Shown in pieces: positions 36,530-44,602 of a stretch of DNA of 64,000 nucleotides. Under the pieces are notes generated by a model that ran no database searches, was not told the DNA's origin, and saw only the letters and a list, made by a program, of their open reading frames with translations. How positions within the stretch are numbered: position 1 is the first letter of the stretch; each line of letters opens with the position of its first letter. The position numbers were made by a program, and so were the translations under genes. The DNA comes from Micromonospora okii (GTDB taxonomy: Bacteria > Actinomycetota > Actinomycetes > Mycobacteriales > Micromonosporaceae): NCBI RefSeq assembly GCF_020884795.1, contig NZ_BBZF01000017.1, positions 219,741-283,740 on the forward strand, in the 5' to 3' direction.

Positions 36530-37002
36530 TGGCGGCCATGTACGAGGAACTTCCCTTCAGTGATTTCCTGCACAAACCCGTCGCCGGAGCGGACCGGCTG
36601 GAATCGGTGCGCGCCCTGCGCCTGCGCCGACGGGGTGGCGGTGACCTCGCCTTGACGCGCGCCGACCAGCTCGAGCGGGACGCGGTCGTCATCGACTTCA
36701 CCGCCCGGCTGCTGGCCGGACTGGTCCGCACCCAGCCGTCGGACGCCGTGCGCCGGGTCCTCGGCGAGGCACTGCCGTGGGTGTCCTTCCTGCCCGAGTC
36801 CGACGTCGACGAGATGCTCAGCGAGCTGATCACGGTGGCGCAGGGGGCCGCGTCGCTGGAGAACCTGTCGCCCGTGGCGGTGCTGCTCGCTCAGTGGCGG
36901 CACACCGCCGAGGTCCATGCCGACCCGGCGCTGCTGGAGATTCTGACCCGCGAGCCGGCGGGGGACCTCGGCCCGGTGCCCGTGCCCGAGGGGCGGGAGT
37001 GA
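36529..37002 (+). CDS. Putative antitoxin of a type II toxin-antitoxin pair
   Basis: The 157-residue product starts at GTG 36529, 7 nt after the -10 hexamer. The N-terminus (YEELPFSDFLHKPVAGADRL) is followed by a helical region (ADQLERDAVVIDFTARLL, AVRRVLGEALPWVSFLPESD). It is longer than most antitoxins and matches no named family by eye. The role is inferred from the autoregulatory-type operator, the GTGA overlap with the next gene, and the RelE/ParE-like nature of that gene. ATG 36541 is a possible downstream start. Confidence 0.6.
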   Translation: MAAMYEELPFSDFLHKPVAGADRLESVRALRLRRRGGGDLALTRADQLERDAVVIDFTARLLAGLVRTQPSDAVRRVLGEALPWVSFLPESDVDEMLSELITVAQGAASLENLSPVAVLLAQWRHTAEVHADPALLEILTREPAGDLGPVPVPEGRE

Positions 37003-37352
37003 GCCCGAAGCGCGGGGACCGGGCGGCACCGCCCGCCATCGGGACGGAGTACGAACTTCGCTTCGCCGACTCGGCCGCCGCGGACGGCTGGGAGGACCTC
37101 GCCCGCCAGGCACCGGCGAACCTCCGGCGCGCGTACGAGGCCCTGCGGGCCGGCCCCCGGGCGAGGAACTCGCCGGAGCGGCAGCATCGCCTCAAGGGCT
37201 CGCTCGCGTCGGCCGTCTGGAAGGGGCAGGAGTTCGAGCGCTGGCAGTACGAGGTGACCGGCGGCGGGCGCATCTGGTATCTGATCGACGATGAGCGCCG
37301 TACGGTCTGGCTCACCTGTGCCGGCGTCGGCCACCCGCGCGAGACGGCCTGA
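36999..37352 (+). CDS. RelE/ParE-like putative toxin
   Basis: The 117-residue basic protein starts at GTG 36999, overlapping the previous stop. The pattern fits the RelE/ParE superfamily: TEYELRFADSAAADGWEDLA at the N-terminus, a helical pair (LRRAYEALRAG), QHRLKGSLASAVWKGQEFER, and the final strands RIWYLIDDERRTVWLTCAG. RelE members cut mRNA on the ribosome, and ParE members poison gyrase; which applies is not clear. The catalytic residues cannot be assigned with confidence. Confidence 0.65.
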   Translation: MSPKRGDRAAPPAIGTEYELRFADSAAADGWEDLARQAPANLRRAYEALRAGPRARNSPERQHRLKGSLASAVWKGQEFERWQYEVTGGGRIWYLIDDERRTVWLTCAGVGHPRETA

Positions 37353-37363
37353 CGACGCGTCTG

Positions 37364-38137
37364 TCAGCGGACCGGGGTGGGCAGGGCGGGCCGCCTCAAG
37401 TCGCCCAGCCGGGCGGGCAGCGGCACGCCGTCCCACGGCACCCGGTGCAGCAGCCGGTCGAGGAGCAGGCCGAGCAGCAGCCCGGCCACCGAGTCGGTCA
37501 GCCAGTGCCAGCCCAGGTACGTGGTGGTGCAGAGCACCACGACGGGCGGGACCAGCCGGACCACGGTGACCAGTCGGGGCGGGACGGACCGGCCGAAGCC
37601 GGCCAGCAGCGGCGTCAGCAGCAGCGCGATCACCCCGTACCAGACGATCGCGTTGGCGACGTGCCCCGACGGGTACGACTGGGCGAACCGCACCGGCAGG
37701 TCGTGCTGGAACAGCGGCAGCGTCGCGTCGGGGGAGAGGAACGGCTCCTTCACGCTGGCGCTCGGCGCGGGCCGGGCGGTCCAGACCTTCAGCGGGCCGA
37801 TCGTGAGGTAGGTGAGCACGAAGGCGACCGCCGGCGGCAGCACCGGGCGCACCGACCGGGCCCGGACGGCCAGCAGCACCCCCATGCCCAGCGCGATCAG
37901 CGTCAACGGGGTGCCCTGGCCGAGATAGTTGAAGACGACCGCGAGCCAGTACGCCGCCGTGGGCCGGTGCGCCTCGGCCCAGTCGGCCACCGCCCGGTCG
38001 ACGCCGAAGAGGCGGTCGGCGGCGAGCGCGGCCGTCAACCCGACCAGGGCGGCGAGCAGCAGCGCGTCCCACCACCAGCCGGCCGGCCGTACCGTCCTGA
38101 GCTGCGCCTTCCGCCGTACCGCCTGGGTTTCCCGCAC
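37364..38137 (-). CDS. PAP2-family membrane phosphatase
   Basis: The 257-residue polytopic protein has about six membrane helices and the three PAP2 motifs: KVWTARPAP (motif 1), SYPSGHVANA (motif 2 with the acid/base His), and TTTYLGWHWLTDSVAG (motif 3 with the nucleophilic His and Asp). The Arg normally six residues before the motif 3 His is Thr here. Likely substrates are lipid phosphates such as undecaprenyl or phosphatidate phosphates. GTG 38137 follows TAGCGT on the minus strand by 6 nt: leaderless-type start. Confidence 0.88.
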   Translation of the reverse strand: MRETQAVRRKAQLRTVRPAGWWWDALLLAALVGLTAALAADRLFGVDRAVADWAEAHRPTAAYWLAVVFNYLGQGTPLTLIALGMGVLLAVRARSVRPVLPPAVAFVLTYLTIGPLKVWTARPAPSASVKEPFLSPDATLPLFQHDLPVRFAQSYPSGHVANAIVWYGVIALLLTPLLAGFGRSVPPRLVTVVRLVPPVVVLCTTTYLGWHWLTDSVAGLLLGLLLDRLLHRVPWDGVPLPARLGDLRRPALPTPVR

Positions 38138-38215
38138 GCGGACACGCTACCGGCCCGCCGGGCGGCGGTTGTGGGGCGAGCCACGAAGGGGAGCGTTCGA
38201 CGGGGGTGAACCGTC

Positions 38216-39439
38216 ATGCTTGTCGACGTGCGGATCACCTCTGCCCTCGTGGACCCGGCCCTGCTGGACCTGCCCTGGTCGACCCCGCTGGAGCGCTGGC
38301 CCGCCGAGCACCTGGTGGCGCTGCCGCAGGGCATCTCCCGGCACGTCGTCCGGTTCGTCCGGCTCGGCGGGTACGTCTACGCGGTGAAGGAGACCGGCGA
38401 GCGGGTCGCCGAGCGGGAGTACGACCTGCTCCGGGCGCTGGAACGGATCGACTTCCCTTCGGTGCGGGCGGTGGCCATCGTCGCCGACCGGCAGGACGAC
38501 GCCGGGGAGCCGCTGGACCCGGTGCTGATCACCCGGCACCTCCAGTTCTCGCTGCCGTACCGGGCGCTCTTCTCGCACACCCTGCGCTCGGAGACGATGG
38601 GCCGGCTGCTCGACGCGCTGGCCGCCCTGATCGTGCGGATGCACCTGACCGGCTTCTTCTGGGGCGACTGCTCGCTGTCGAACACCCTGTTCCGGCGGGA
38701 CGCCGGCGCGTTCGCGGCGTACCTCGTGGACGCGGAGACCGGGGCCCTGCGCCACTCGCTCTCCAACGGACAGCGCGGCGAGGACCTGGAGATCGCCCGG
38801 GTCAACATCTTCGGCGAGGCGCTCGACCTCCAGGCCGCCGGGCTGCTGCACGAGTCCATCGACCCCGAGGTGGTGTGCGAGGAGGTCGTGCAGCGCTACG
38901 AGCGCCTCTGGCACGAGATCACCTACGAGCAGCAGATCGAGCGGGAGGCCCGGCACGACATCGAGGGCCGCATCCGCCGCCTCAACGAGCTGGGCTTCGA
39001 CGTGGCCGAGGTGGCGATGTCGACCATCGCCGACGGGCGCTACCTGGTGCGACCCAAGGTGGTCGACGCGGGGTACCACCACCGCCGGCTGCTCCGCCTG
39101 GCCGGGCTGGACGCCGAGGAGAACCAGGCCCGCCGGCTCCTCAACGACCTGGACGCCTACCGGGCGGAGAGCGACCTGACCGACGAGCAGCAGGCCGCCC
39201 ACCGCTGGCTCACGGAGGTCTTCGAGCCGGTGGTGCGGGCGGTGCCGGCGCACCTGCGCCGCAAGCTGGAGCCGCAGGAGCTGTTCGCGCAGATCATCGA
39301 GCACAAGTGGCTGCTGTCGGAGAAGGCCGGCCGCGACGTCGGCATGGGGCCGGCCGTGCAGTCGTTCCTCTCCGACGTGCTGGTGCACCGCCCCGACGAG
39401 CAGGCCGTCCTGGGCGTCGAGGTCGACGCCCTGAGCTGA
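38216..39439 (+). CDS. DUF4032 protein with a lipopolysaccharide-kinase-like fold
   Basis: The 407-residue product has an N-terminal kinase-like half: GYVYAVKETGERVAEREYDL (Lys and Glu of an ATP site), VRMHLTGFFWGDCSLSNTLF (catalytic-loop-like, with Asp and Asn) and AYLVDAETGAL (DxE in place of DFG). The C-terminal DUF4032 domain follows (ERLWHEITYEQQIEREARHD, RPKVVDAGYHHRRLLRLAGL). Function is unknown in the family. ATG 38216 has GGGGGTG upstream. It is oriented away from PAP2. Confidence 0.82.
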   Translation: MLVDVRITSALVDPALLDLPWSTPLERWPAEHLVALPQGISRHVVRFVRLGGYVYAVKETGERVAEREYDLLRALERIDFPSVRAVAIVADRQDDAGEPLDPVLITRHLQFSLPYRALFSHTLRSETMGRLLDALAALIVRMHLTGFFWGDCSLSNTLFRRDAGAFAAYLVDAETGALRHSLSNGQRGEDLEIARVNIFGEALDLQAAGLLHESIDPEVVCEEVVQRYERLWHEITYEQQIEREARHDIEGRIRRLNELGFDVAEVAMSTIADGRYLVRPKVVDAGYHHRRLLRLAGLDAEENQARRLLNDLDAYRAESDLTDEQQAAHRWLTEVFEPVVRAVPAHLRRKLEPQELFAQIIEHKWLLSEKAGRDVGMGPAVQSFLSDVLVHRPDEQAVLGVEVDALS

Positions 39440-39500
39440 CGGCGTTCCGGCGGGGCGCTGCTGCCGAGTGCCCGGCCGGGGCCTGCGACCCCGACCCGGG

Positions 39501-40610
39501 TCACTCCACCCAGGCGCCGCCGCGCATCACGCGGATCACGTTCAGGTCGTCGTCGAGGACGACCAGGTCGGCCCGGAGCCCGACCTGGAGCGCGCCGACC
39601 CGGTCGCCGAGGCCGATGGCGCGGGCCGGGGTGGTGGCCAGCATCCGGCAGGCGTCGGCCATCGGGATGCCGGCCCCCACGGCCTGCCGCAGGGCGGCGT
39701 CCATGGTGAGGGTGCTCCCGGCGATGTTCCCGCCCTCGGCCAGCCGGGCCCCCCCGTCGGCCACGATGACGCGCTGGCCGCCCAGCTCGTACTCGCCGTC
39801 GGGCATTCCGGCGGCGGCCATCGCGTCGGTGATCAGGGCGGCCCGCTCGGGGCCGACGGTCGAGGTGGCGAAGGCGAGCATCCCGTCGTGCAGGTGCACC
39901 CCGTCCGCGACCAGCTCGCAGACCACGTTCGGGGCGTCCAGCAGGGCCACCACCGGGCCGGGCTCGCGGTGGTGCACCGGGCGCATGCCGTTGAACAGGT
40001 GGGTGGCGACGCTCGCGCCGGCCGCCACGGCGGCGCGGGTCTGCTCGTACGTGGCGTCGGTGTGGCCGACCGCGGCGACGACCCGGTGGCCGGCGAGCAG
40101 TTTGATGGCCTCCAGCGCGCCGTCGCGCTCCGGGGCCAGGGTGACCATGCGGAGCGCGCCGCCGCCCAGCTCGATCAGCGCGGTCAGCTCGTCGGTCGAC
40201 GGGTCGCGCAGGAACTTCGGGTTCTGCGCGCCGCAGCGGACCGCCGAGAGGTAGGGCCCCTCGAAGTGGACGCCCGCCAGCACGCCCGACTCGACGAGCG
40301 GCCGGAAGGCGGCGGTGGCGTCCCGCATCAGCTCGTACGGGGAGCTGACCAGGCTGGCCAGCAGCGTGGTGGTGCCGTGCCCCAGGTGGAACGCCGCCGC
40401 CTGCCGGGCCGACTCGGCGTCGCCCGTGGTGAAGGTGTGCCCGCCGCCGCCGTGGGTGTGCATGTCCACGAAGCCCGGCACGATCCAGTGCCCCTCGCGC
40501 GCCGACGGGTACTCGGCGACGGCGGTGATCCGGTCGCCGTCCAGCTCCACGCAGCCCTGCCGGATCACGCCGGTCGGGGTCACCACCTTGCCGTTCACCC
40601 GCAGGGTCAT
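39501..40610 (-). CDS. nagA: N-acetylglucosamine-6-phosphate deacetylase
   Basis: A 369-residue amidohydrolase that removes acetate from GlcNAc-6-P. Metal and catalytic motifs are VPGFVDMHTHGGGGH, AGVHFEGPYLS (Glu metal ligand), VAAVGHTDATYEQ, THLFNGMRPVHHREPG, and ITDAMAAAGMPDG (catalytic Asp). ATG 40610 overlaps the kinase stop as TGATG; the GTG at 40613 is an alternative. It is the last gene of a three-gene amino-sugar operon (SIS protein, ROK kinase, NagA). Confidence 0.95.
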   Translation of the reverse strand: MTLRVNGKVVTPTGVIRQGCVELDGDRITAVAEYPSAREGHWIVPGFVDMHTHGGGGHTFTTGDAESARQAAAFHLGHGTTTLLASLVSSPYELMRDATAAFRPLVESGVLAGVHFEGPYLSAVRCGAQNPKFLRDPSTDELTALIELGGGALRMVTLAPERDGALEAIKLLAGHRVVAAVGHTDATYEQTRAAVAAGASVATHLFNGMRPVHHREPGPVVALLDAPNVVCELVADGVHLHDGMLAFATSTVGPERAALITDAMAAAGMPDGEYELGGQRVIVADGGARLAEGGNIAGSTLTMDAALRQAVGAGIPMADACRMLATTPARAIGLGDRVGALQVGLRADLVVLDDDLNVIRVMRGGAWVE

Positions 40611-41530
40611 CACTTCTCCAGACTGTCGAGGGCGAGCAGGGCGGCGCCGAGGCAGCCGGCCTCGTCGCCGAGGGCCGCCGGGACCAGGCGCGGCTCCCGG
40701 TGGAAGGTCATCCGCTCGTGCAGCGCGGCGCCCAACGGGTCGAAGAGGCGGGGGCCGGCCTGGGCCAGGCCGCCGCCGATCACGACGGTCTCCACGTCGA
40801 ACAGCGCCTGAACGCTGGCCAGCCCGTCGGCCAACGCCTCGACGGCCTCCGCCCAGACCCGCCGGGCGGCCGACTCACCGGCGGCGGCCCGGTCGGCCAC
40901 CTCGGCGGCGGTCGCGGCCGTGCCGGCCAGCTCGGCGTACCGGCGGGCCACCGCCCCTGCCGAGGCCACCGCCTCCAGGCAACCGGGGCGACCGCAGCCG
41001 CAGAGGGGGCCGCCGGGGCGTACCAGGATGTGGCCGAACTCCCCAGCGGCGCCGTGCGCGCCGACGGCGGCCGACCCGTCGACCACGTGCGCGGCGGCGA
41101 TGCCGGTGCCGATCGCGACGAAGAGCACGTGCCCGGTGCCCCGGCCCGCGCCGAGCCGGGCCTCGGCCAGGCCGCCGACGCGCACGTCGTGGCCGAGCGC
41201 CGTCGGCAGCCCGAGCCGCGCCACCGCCAGGTCCCGCAGCGGTACGTCCCGGAAGCCGATGTTCGCCGACCAGACGGCCACCCCGGCGGCCTGGTCGACG
41301 ACGCCGGGCACGGCGATGCCGAGCGCCACCGGGTTGAGCCCGTCGGCCCGCGCCTTGCCGGCCAGCCCTGCGGCGATGTCGAGGATCGACTCGACCACCG
41401 CGTCCGGGCCCCGCTCCGCGCCGGTGGGGTGACGTTCGGTGCGCACGACTGTCCCGTCCGGGCGGACCAGGGCGCACTTCATCCCGGTGCCGCCCACGTC
41501 CACCGCGACGACGACGTCGTTTGCGCTCAT
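40610..41530 (-). CDS. ROK-family sugar kinase, probably N-acetylglucosamine kinase
   Basis: The 306-residue ROK kinase has an ATP phosphate motif, VAVDVGGTGMKCALV, ROK sugar-site elements (HGAAGEFGHI, ending in a Glu-His pair), and the zinc motif GGPLCGCGRPGCLEAVAS. Placed between the SIS protein and NagA, it most likely phosphorylates free GlcNAc to GlcNAc-6-P. ATG 41530 overlaps the upstream stop (ATGA). ROK regulators also exist, but no HTH is present here. Confidence 0.88.
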   Translation of the reverse strand: MSANDVVVAVDVGGTGMKCALVRPDGTVVRTERHPTGAERGPDAVVESILDIAAGLAGKARADGLNPVALGIAVPGVVDQAAGVAVWSANIGFRDVPLRDLAVARLGLPTALGHDVRVGGLAEARLGAGRGTGHVLFVAIGTGIAAAHVVDGSAAVGAHGAAGEFGHILVRPGGPLCGCGRPGCLEAVASAGAVARRYAELAGTAATAAEVADRAAAGESAARRVWAEAVEALADGLASVQALFDVETVVIGGGLAQAGPRLFDPLGAALHERMTFHREPRLVPAALGDEAGCLGAALLALDSLEK

Positions 41531-42456
41531 GCGAGCACCACGGAGCGGCTCAGGTGCCGGGGCGCGTCCGGGTCCAGCCCACGGCTGGCGGCCAGGGCGA
41601 CGGCGAAGCGCTGGGCGAGGATCAGGTCGGCCATCGGGTCGACCGGGGTGCGGCCGGCCGCCCAGCTCCCGAGGACGGTGCGGCAGCCGTGGGTGCGGCT
41701 GTGCGCGAAGGCGGCCCCGGTGGCGGCGACGTCCTCGGCCAGCCCCTCCGGGATGTCGCCGAGCGCCCAGACCAGCCGGCCCGGGGCGGCGATCGAGATG
41801 GGGCCGTGCCGGTAGTCCATGGCCGGGTAGGCCTCGGCCCAGAAGCTGGCCGCCTCGCGGCACTTGAGCGCGGCCTCCTGGGCCAGCCCGACCGTCCAGC
41901 CGCGGCCGAGGAAGGTGACCTGCTCGACCCGGGCCGGGTCGATCGGCAGCGGTGCGCGGACGGCGACCTCGGCGTCGGCGGCGAGCGCGCCGAGGTTCTC
42001 GCCGAGGTGCGCGCGGAGCAGGGCCAGGGCGGTGGTCGCGAACCGGGTCTGCACCACGGACCGCTCGTCGGCGAACGGCATGGTCACGGCGGCGGTGGCG
42101 AGCTCCACGGCGGGAGAGCCGGGGTCGCCGACGAGCACGGTGGCGGGGCACCGTCCGCGCAGCGCGGCGAGCAGCTCCAGCACCTCGGTGGTGGTGCCGG
42201 AGCGGGTGATGGCGATGAGCCGGTCGTAGCGGCGGCCGAGGGGGAACTCGGAGGCCTGGAAGGCGTCGGTCTCGCCGTGGCCGGCGGCCTCGCGGAGCCC
42301 GGCGTACGCGGCGGCCATGAACCACGACGTGCCGCAGCCGACCACGGCGACCCGCTCCCCGGCGCTCGGCAGGTGTGCGGCGACCGTGGGGGCCAGTATC
42401 GCGGCCTCCCGCCAACAGTCGGGTTGACTCGCGATCTCCGAGTGGACGAAAGCCAT
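41527..42456 (-). CDS. SIS-domain sugar isomerase-like protein (amino-sugar pathway)
   Basis: The 309-residue protein has two SIS domains: VAVVGCGTSWFMAAAYAGL and AITRSGTTTEVLELLAAL in the first, GRGWTVGLAQEAALKCREAA and EAYPAMDYRHGP in the second. It resembles AgaS or the isomerase half of GlmS, so it probably deaminates or isomerises glucosamine-6-phosphate after NagA. ATG 42456 has GAGGAG upstream; the frame extends to 42618, which is intergenic. First gene of the amino-sugar operon. Confidence 0.85.
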   Translation of the reverse strand: MAFVHSEIASQPDCWREAAILAPTVAAHLPSAGERVAVVGCGTSWFMAAAYAGLREAAGHGETDAFQASEFPLGRRYDRLIAITRSGTTTEVLELLAALRGRCPATVLVGDPGSPAVELATAAVTMPFADERSVVQTRFATTALALLRAHLGENLGALAADAEVAVRAPLPIDPARVEQVTFLGRGWTVGLAQEAALKCREAASFWAEAYPAMDYRHGPISIAAPGRLVWALGDIPEGLAEDVAATGAAFAHSRTHGCRTVLGSWAAGRTPVDPMADLILAQRFAVALAASRGLDPDAPRHLSRSVVLA

Positions 42457-42480
42457 GAGAACTCCTCGCCGGGAGGCCGT

Positions 42481-42606
42481 GCGCAATACGGCGCAATACC
42501 GCCGTCTTTCGAGCGATATTCTGCGCGAAACCTCGCGGCCCTGGCAACCGGCGGCCGGATCGCGCAGCCCACTATTTTGCACCTTGGCAGTTTCGCGCAC
42601 TACTGT
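42481..42606. promoter_or_regulatory. Divergent control region of the amino-sugar operon and DeoR gene
   Basis: Direct repeats GCGCAATAC at 42481-42489 and 42491-42499 (10-bp phase) lie on the operon side. TTTCG and CGAAA half-sites surround 42507-42530. On the DeoR side, TTGCAC (42577-42582) and TACTGT (42601-42606), 18 bp apart, form a good promoter. The region is AT-richer than its surroundings. Confidence 0.5.
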
Positions 42607-42652
42607 GCACGCAATCAATCACCGTTCGTGCAGAGTCAGTGGAGGCCCCGCG

Positions 42653-43438
42653 GTGGACCGGTACGCCCGATGGAACGCGCTGCTGGAGATGCTGACCGAC
42701 AGCGGGCGGGTGAGCGTCGAGGAGGCCGCCGCCCGGCTCGACGTCTCCCAGGCCACCATCCGCCGCGACTTCGACCAGCTCGCCCAGCAGCAGATGATCA
42801 CCCGCACCCGGGGCGGCGCGGTGGCCAACGGCGTCTCGTACGACCTGCCGTTGCGCTACAAGACCGCCAAGCACTCGGCCGAGAAGCAGCGGATCGGGGC
42901 CGCCGCCGCCGCGCTGGTCAACCCGGGCGCCGTGGTCGGGCTCAACGGCGGCACCACCAGCACGGAGGTGGCCCGGGCCCTCGCCGTCCGGCCGGACCTG
43001 AACACCAGCGCGGAGGGCGCCCAGCTCACCGTCGTCACCAACGCCCTCAACATCGCCAACGAGCTGCTGGTCCGCTCCCGGATGAAGGTGGTGGTGGCCG
43101 GCGGGGTGGTGCGGCCCAAGTCCTTCGAGCTGGTCGGCCCCCTCGGCGGGGCGCTGCTGCGCGAGGTCACCCTGGACGTCGCCCTGCTGGGCGTGGACGC
43201 GATCGACCCGCAGCTCGGGGCCGCCGCCCACCACGAGGGCGAGGCGGCGATGAACAACCTGATGGTGGCCCGCGCCAAGCGGGTGGTGATCATCGCGGAC
43301 TCGTCCAAGCTGGGCGGGCACGCGTTCGCCCGGATCTGCCCGGTGGACCGGGTGGAGACGCTGGTGACCGACTCCGGCGCGGCCCCCGAGGTGGTCGAGG
43401 CGTTCCGCGCCGGCGGCGTCCACGTCATCTGCGCCTGA
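42653..43438 (+). CDS. DeoR-family transcriptional repressor
   Basis: The 261-residue protein starts at GTG 42653, 7 nt after GGAGG (42641-42645). The DeoR HTH is RWNALLEMLTDSGRVSVEEA then VSQATIRRDFDQLAQQQMI with the family RTRGGAV motif. The C-terminal effector fold (VGLNGGTTSTEVARAL, VDAIDPQLGAAAHHEGEA, DSSKLGG) binds phosphosugars. Its divergent position makes it the likely regulator of the SIS-kinase-nagA operon. Confidence 0.9.
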   Translation: MDRYARWNALLEMLTDSGRVSVEEAAARLDVSQATIRRDFDQLAQQQMITRTRGGAVANGVSYDLPLRYKTAKHSAEKQRIGAAAAALVNPGAVVGLNGGTTSTEVARALAVRPDLNTSAEGAQLTVVTNALNIANELLVRSRMKVVVAGGVVRPKSFELVGPLGGALLREVTLDVALLGVDAIDPQLGAAAHHEGEAAMNNLMVARAKRVVIIADSSKLGGHAFARICPVDRVETLVTDSGAAPEVVEAFRAGGVHVICA

Positions 43439-43444
43439 GGTGTG

Positions 43445-43496
43445 TAAGGAAGGGCACCCTGTCAACGCCTGAGGTGGAGAAGGGCACCCCTCTCAC
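43445..43496. repeat. Dispersed palindromic repeat, subfamily B
   Basis: GGAAGGGCACCC and AAGGGCACCCCTC ends around TCAACGCCTGAGGTGGAG, matching 34091-34140. It follows the DeoR stop by 6 nt. Confidence 0.85.
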
Positions 43497-43515
43497 CACT
43501 CCCCGACACGCGGAT

Positions 43516-43555
43516 GCATACCGGGTATTGCCTCCGGCTGCATACCGCGTATGGT
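43516..43555 (+). promoter_or_regulatory. Two tandem operators overlapping the ABC exporter promoter
   Basis: GCATACCGGGTATTG (43516-43530) and GCATACCGCGTATGG (43540-43554) repeat with a 24-bp period; each has an ATACC/GGTAT-type dyad. The second copy includes TATGGT (43550-43555), a good -10. Confidence 0.6.
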
Positions 43556-43591
43556 GTGCGACGTCACCGCACCCATCGGGGGAGGCGCAGC

Positions 43592-44602
43592 TTGTCCGCT
43601 GTCCTGGAAATCGAAGGTCTACGTAAGACATACAAGAGTCGACGACGAGGCGTCCGGCACGCCCTCGACGGCTTCGACATGCGGGTCGAGCAGGGGCAGG
43701 TGCACGGCTTCCTCGGCCCCAACGGGTCGGGGAAGACCACCACCCTGCGCACCCTGCTCGGCCTCATCCGGCCCGACGGCGGCCGGATGGCGATCCTCGG
43801 TCAGGAGGTGCCCGCAGCCCTCCCCGAGGTGGTCGGCCGGGTCGGCGCGATCGTGGAGAGCCCGCAGTTCTTCCCGCACTTCACCGCCAGGGACACGCTG
43901 TCGCTGCTCGCCGGGGCGGGCGAGGTGCCACAGAGCCGGGTCGACGAGGTGCTGGAGCTGGTCGGCCTGCGGGACCGGGCCGGCGAGCGGGTCAAGACGT
44001 ACTCGCTCGGCATGAAGCAGCGGCTCGCGGTCGCCTCGGCCCTGCTCAAGGACCCGAAGCTGCTGATCCTGGACGAGCCGGCCAACGGCCTCGACCCGGG
44101 CGGCATCCGGGAGATGCGCACCCTCACCCGCGACCTGGCCAATTCCGGGATGACCGTGCTGCTCTCCAGCCACATCCTCGGCGAGATCCAGCTCATCTGC
44201 GACTCGGTCACCATCATCTCGCTCGGCCGCCGGGTCGCGTACGGGCCGGTGGACCAGGTGCTCGCCGAGCACGCCGGTAGCGAGGTGCGGGTCCGCCTGG
44301 AGGCGGTCGCCGACCTGCAAAGGGCGGCGGACCTCCTCTCCCGGGCGGGCGCGACGGTCACCGTCCGGCCCGACCACCTGATGCTCGCCGGGGTCGAGAA
44401 GACCGCCACGGTGAGCCGGGTGCTCGCCGAGCACAACCTGTACGTCAGCGAACTGACCCCGGTCACGGTCGACCTGGAGAGCGTCTTCCTGGAGCTGACC
44501 GCGACCGCGCCCGTGCCCGGGCAGCACCGCCAGGTCGACCAGTCCACGAAGGTCGGTGGCGCGGGCCAGCCCGACGCCGCCGCAGGAGGGTGGGGCGCGT
44601 GA
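43592..44602 (+). CDS. ABC transporter ATP-binding protein
   Basis: The 336-residue ATPase starts at TTG 43592, 6 nt after GGGGGAGG (43578-43585). Walker A is GPNGSGKTTT, signature YSLGMKQRLAVASALL, Walker B LLILDEPANGLDP, and H-loop SSHILGE. The C-terminal extension is of the bacitracin/daunorubicin exporter type, followed by a polar Gln/Gly tail. It is coupled to the permease by GTGA. The cargo is unknown. Two operator-like sites sit over the promoter, but no GntR gene is adjacent. Confidence 0.9.
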   Translation: MSAVLEIEGLRKTYKSRRRGVRHALDGFDMRVEQGQVHGFLGPNGSGKTTTLRTLLGLIRPDGGRMAILGQEVPAALPEVVGRVGAIVESPQFFPHFTARDTLSLLAGAGEVPQSRVDEVLELVGLRDRAGERVKTYSLGMKQRLAVASALLKDPKLLILDEPANGLDPGGIREMRTLTRDLANSGMTVLLSSHILGEIQLICDSVTIISLGRRVAYGPVDQVLAEHAGSEVRVRLEAVADLQRAADLLSRAGATVTVRPDHLMLAGVEKTATVSRVLAEHNLYVSELTPVTVDLESVFLELTATAPVPGQHRQVDQSTKVGGAGQPDAAAGGWGA

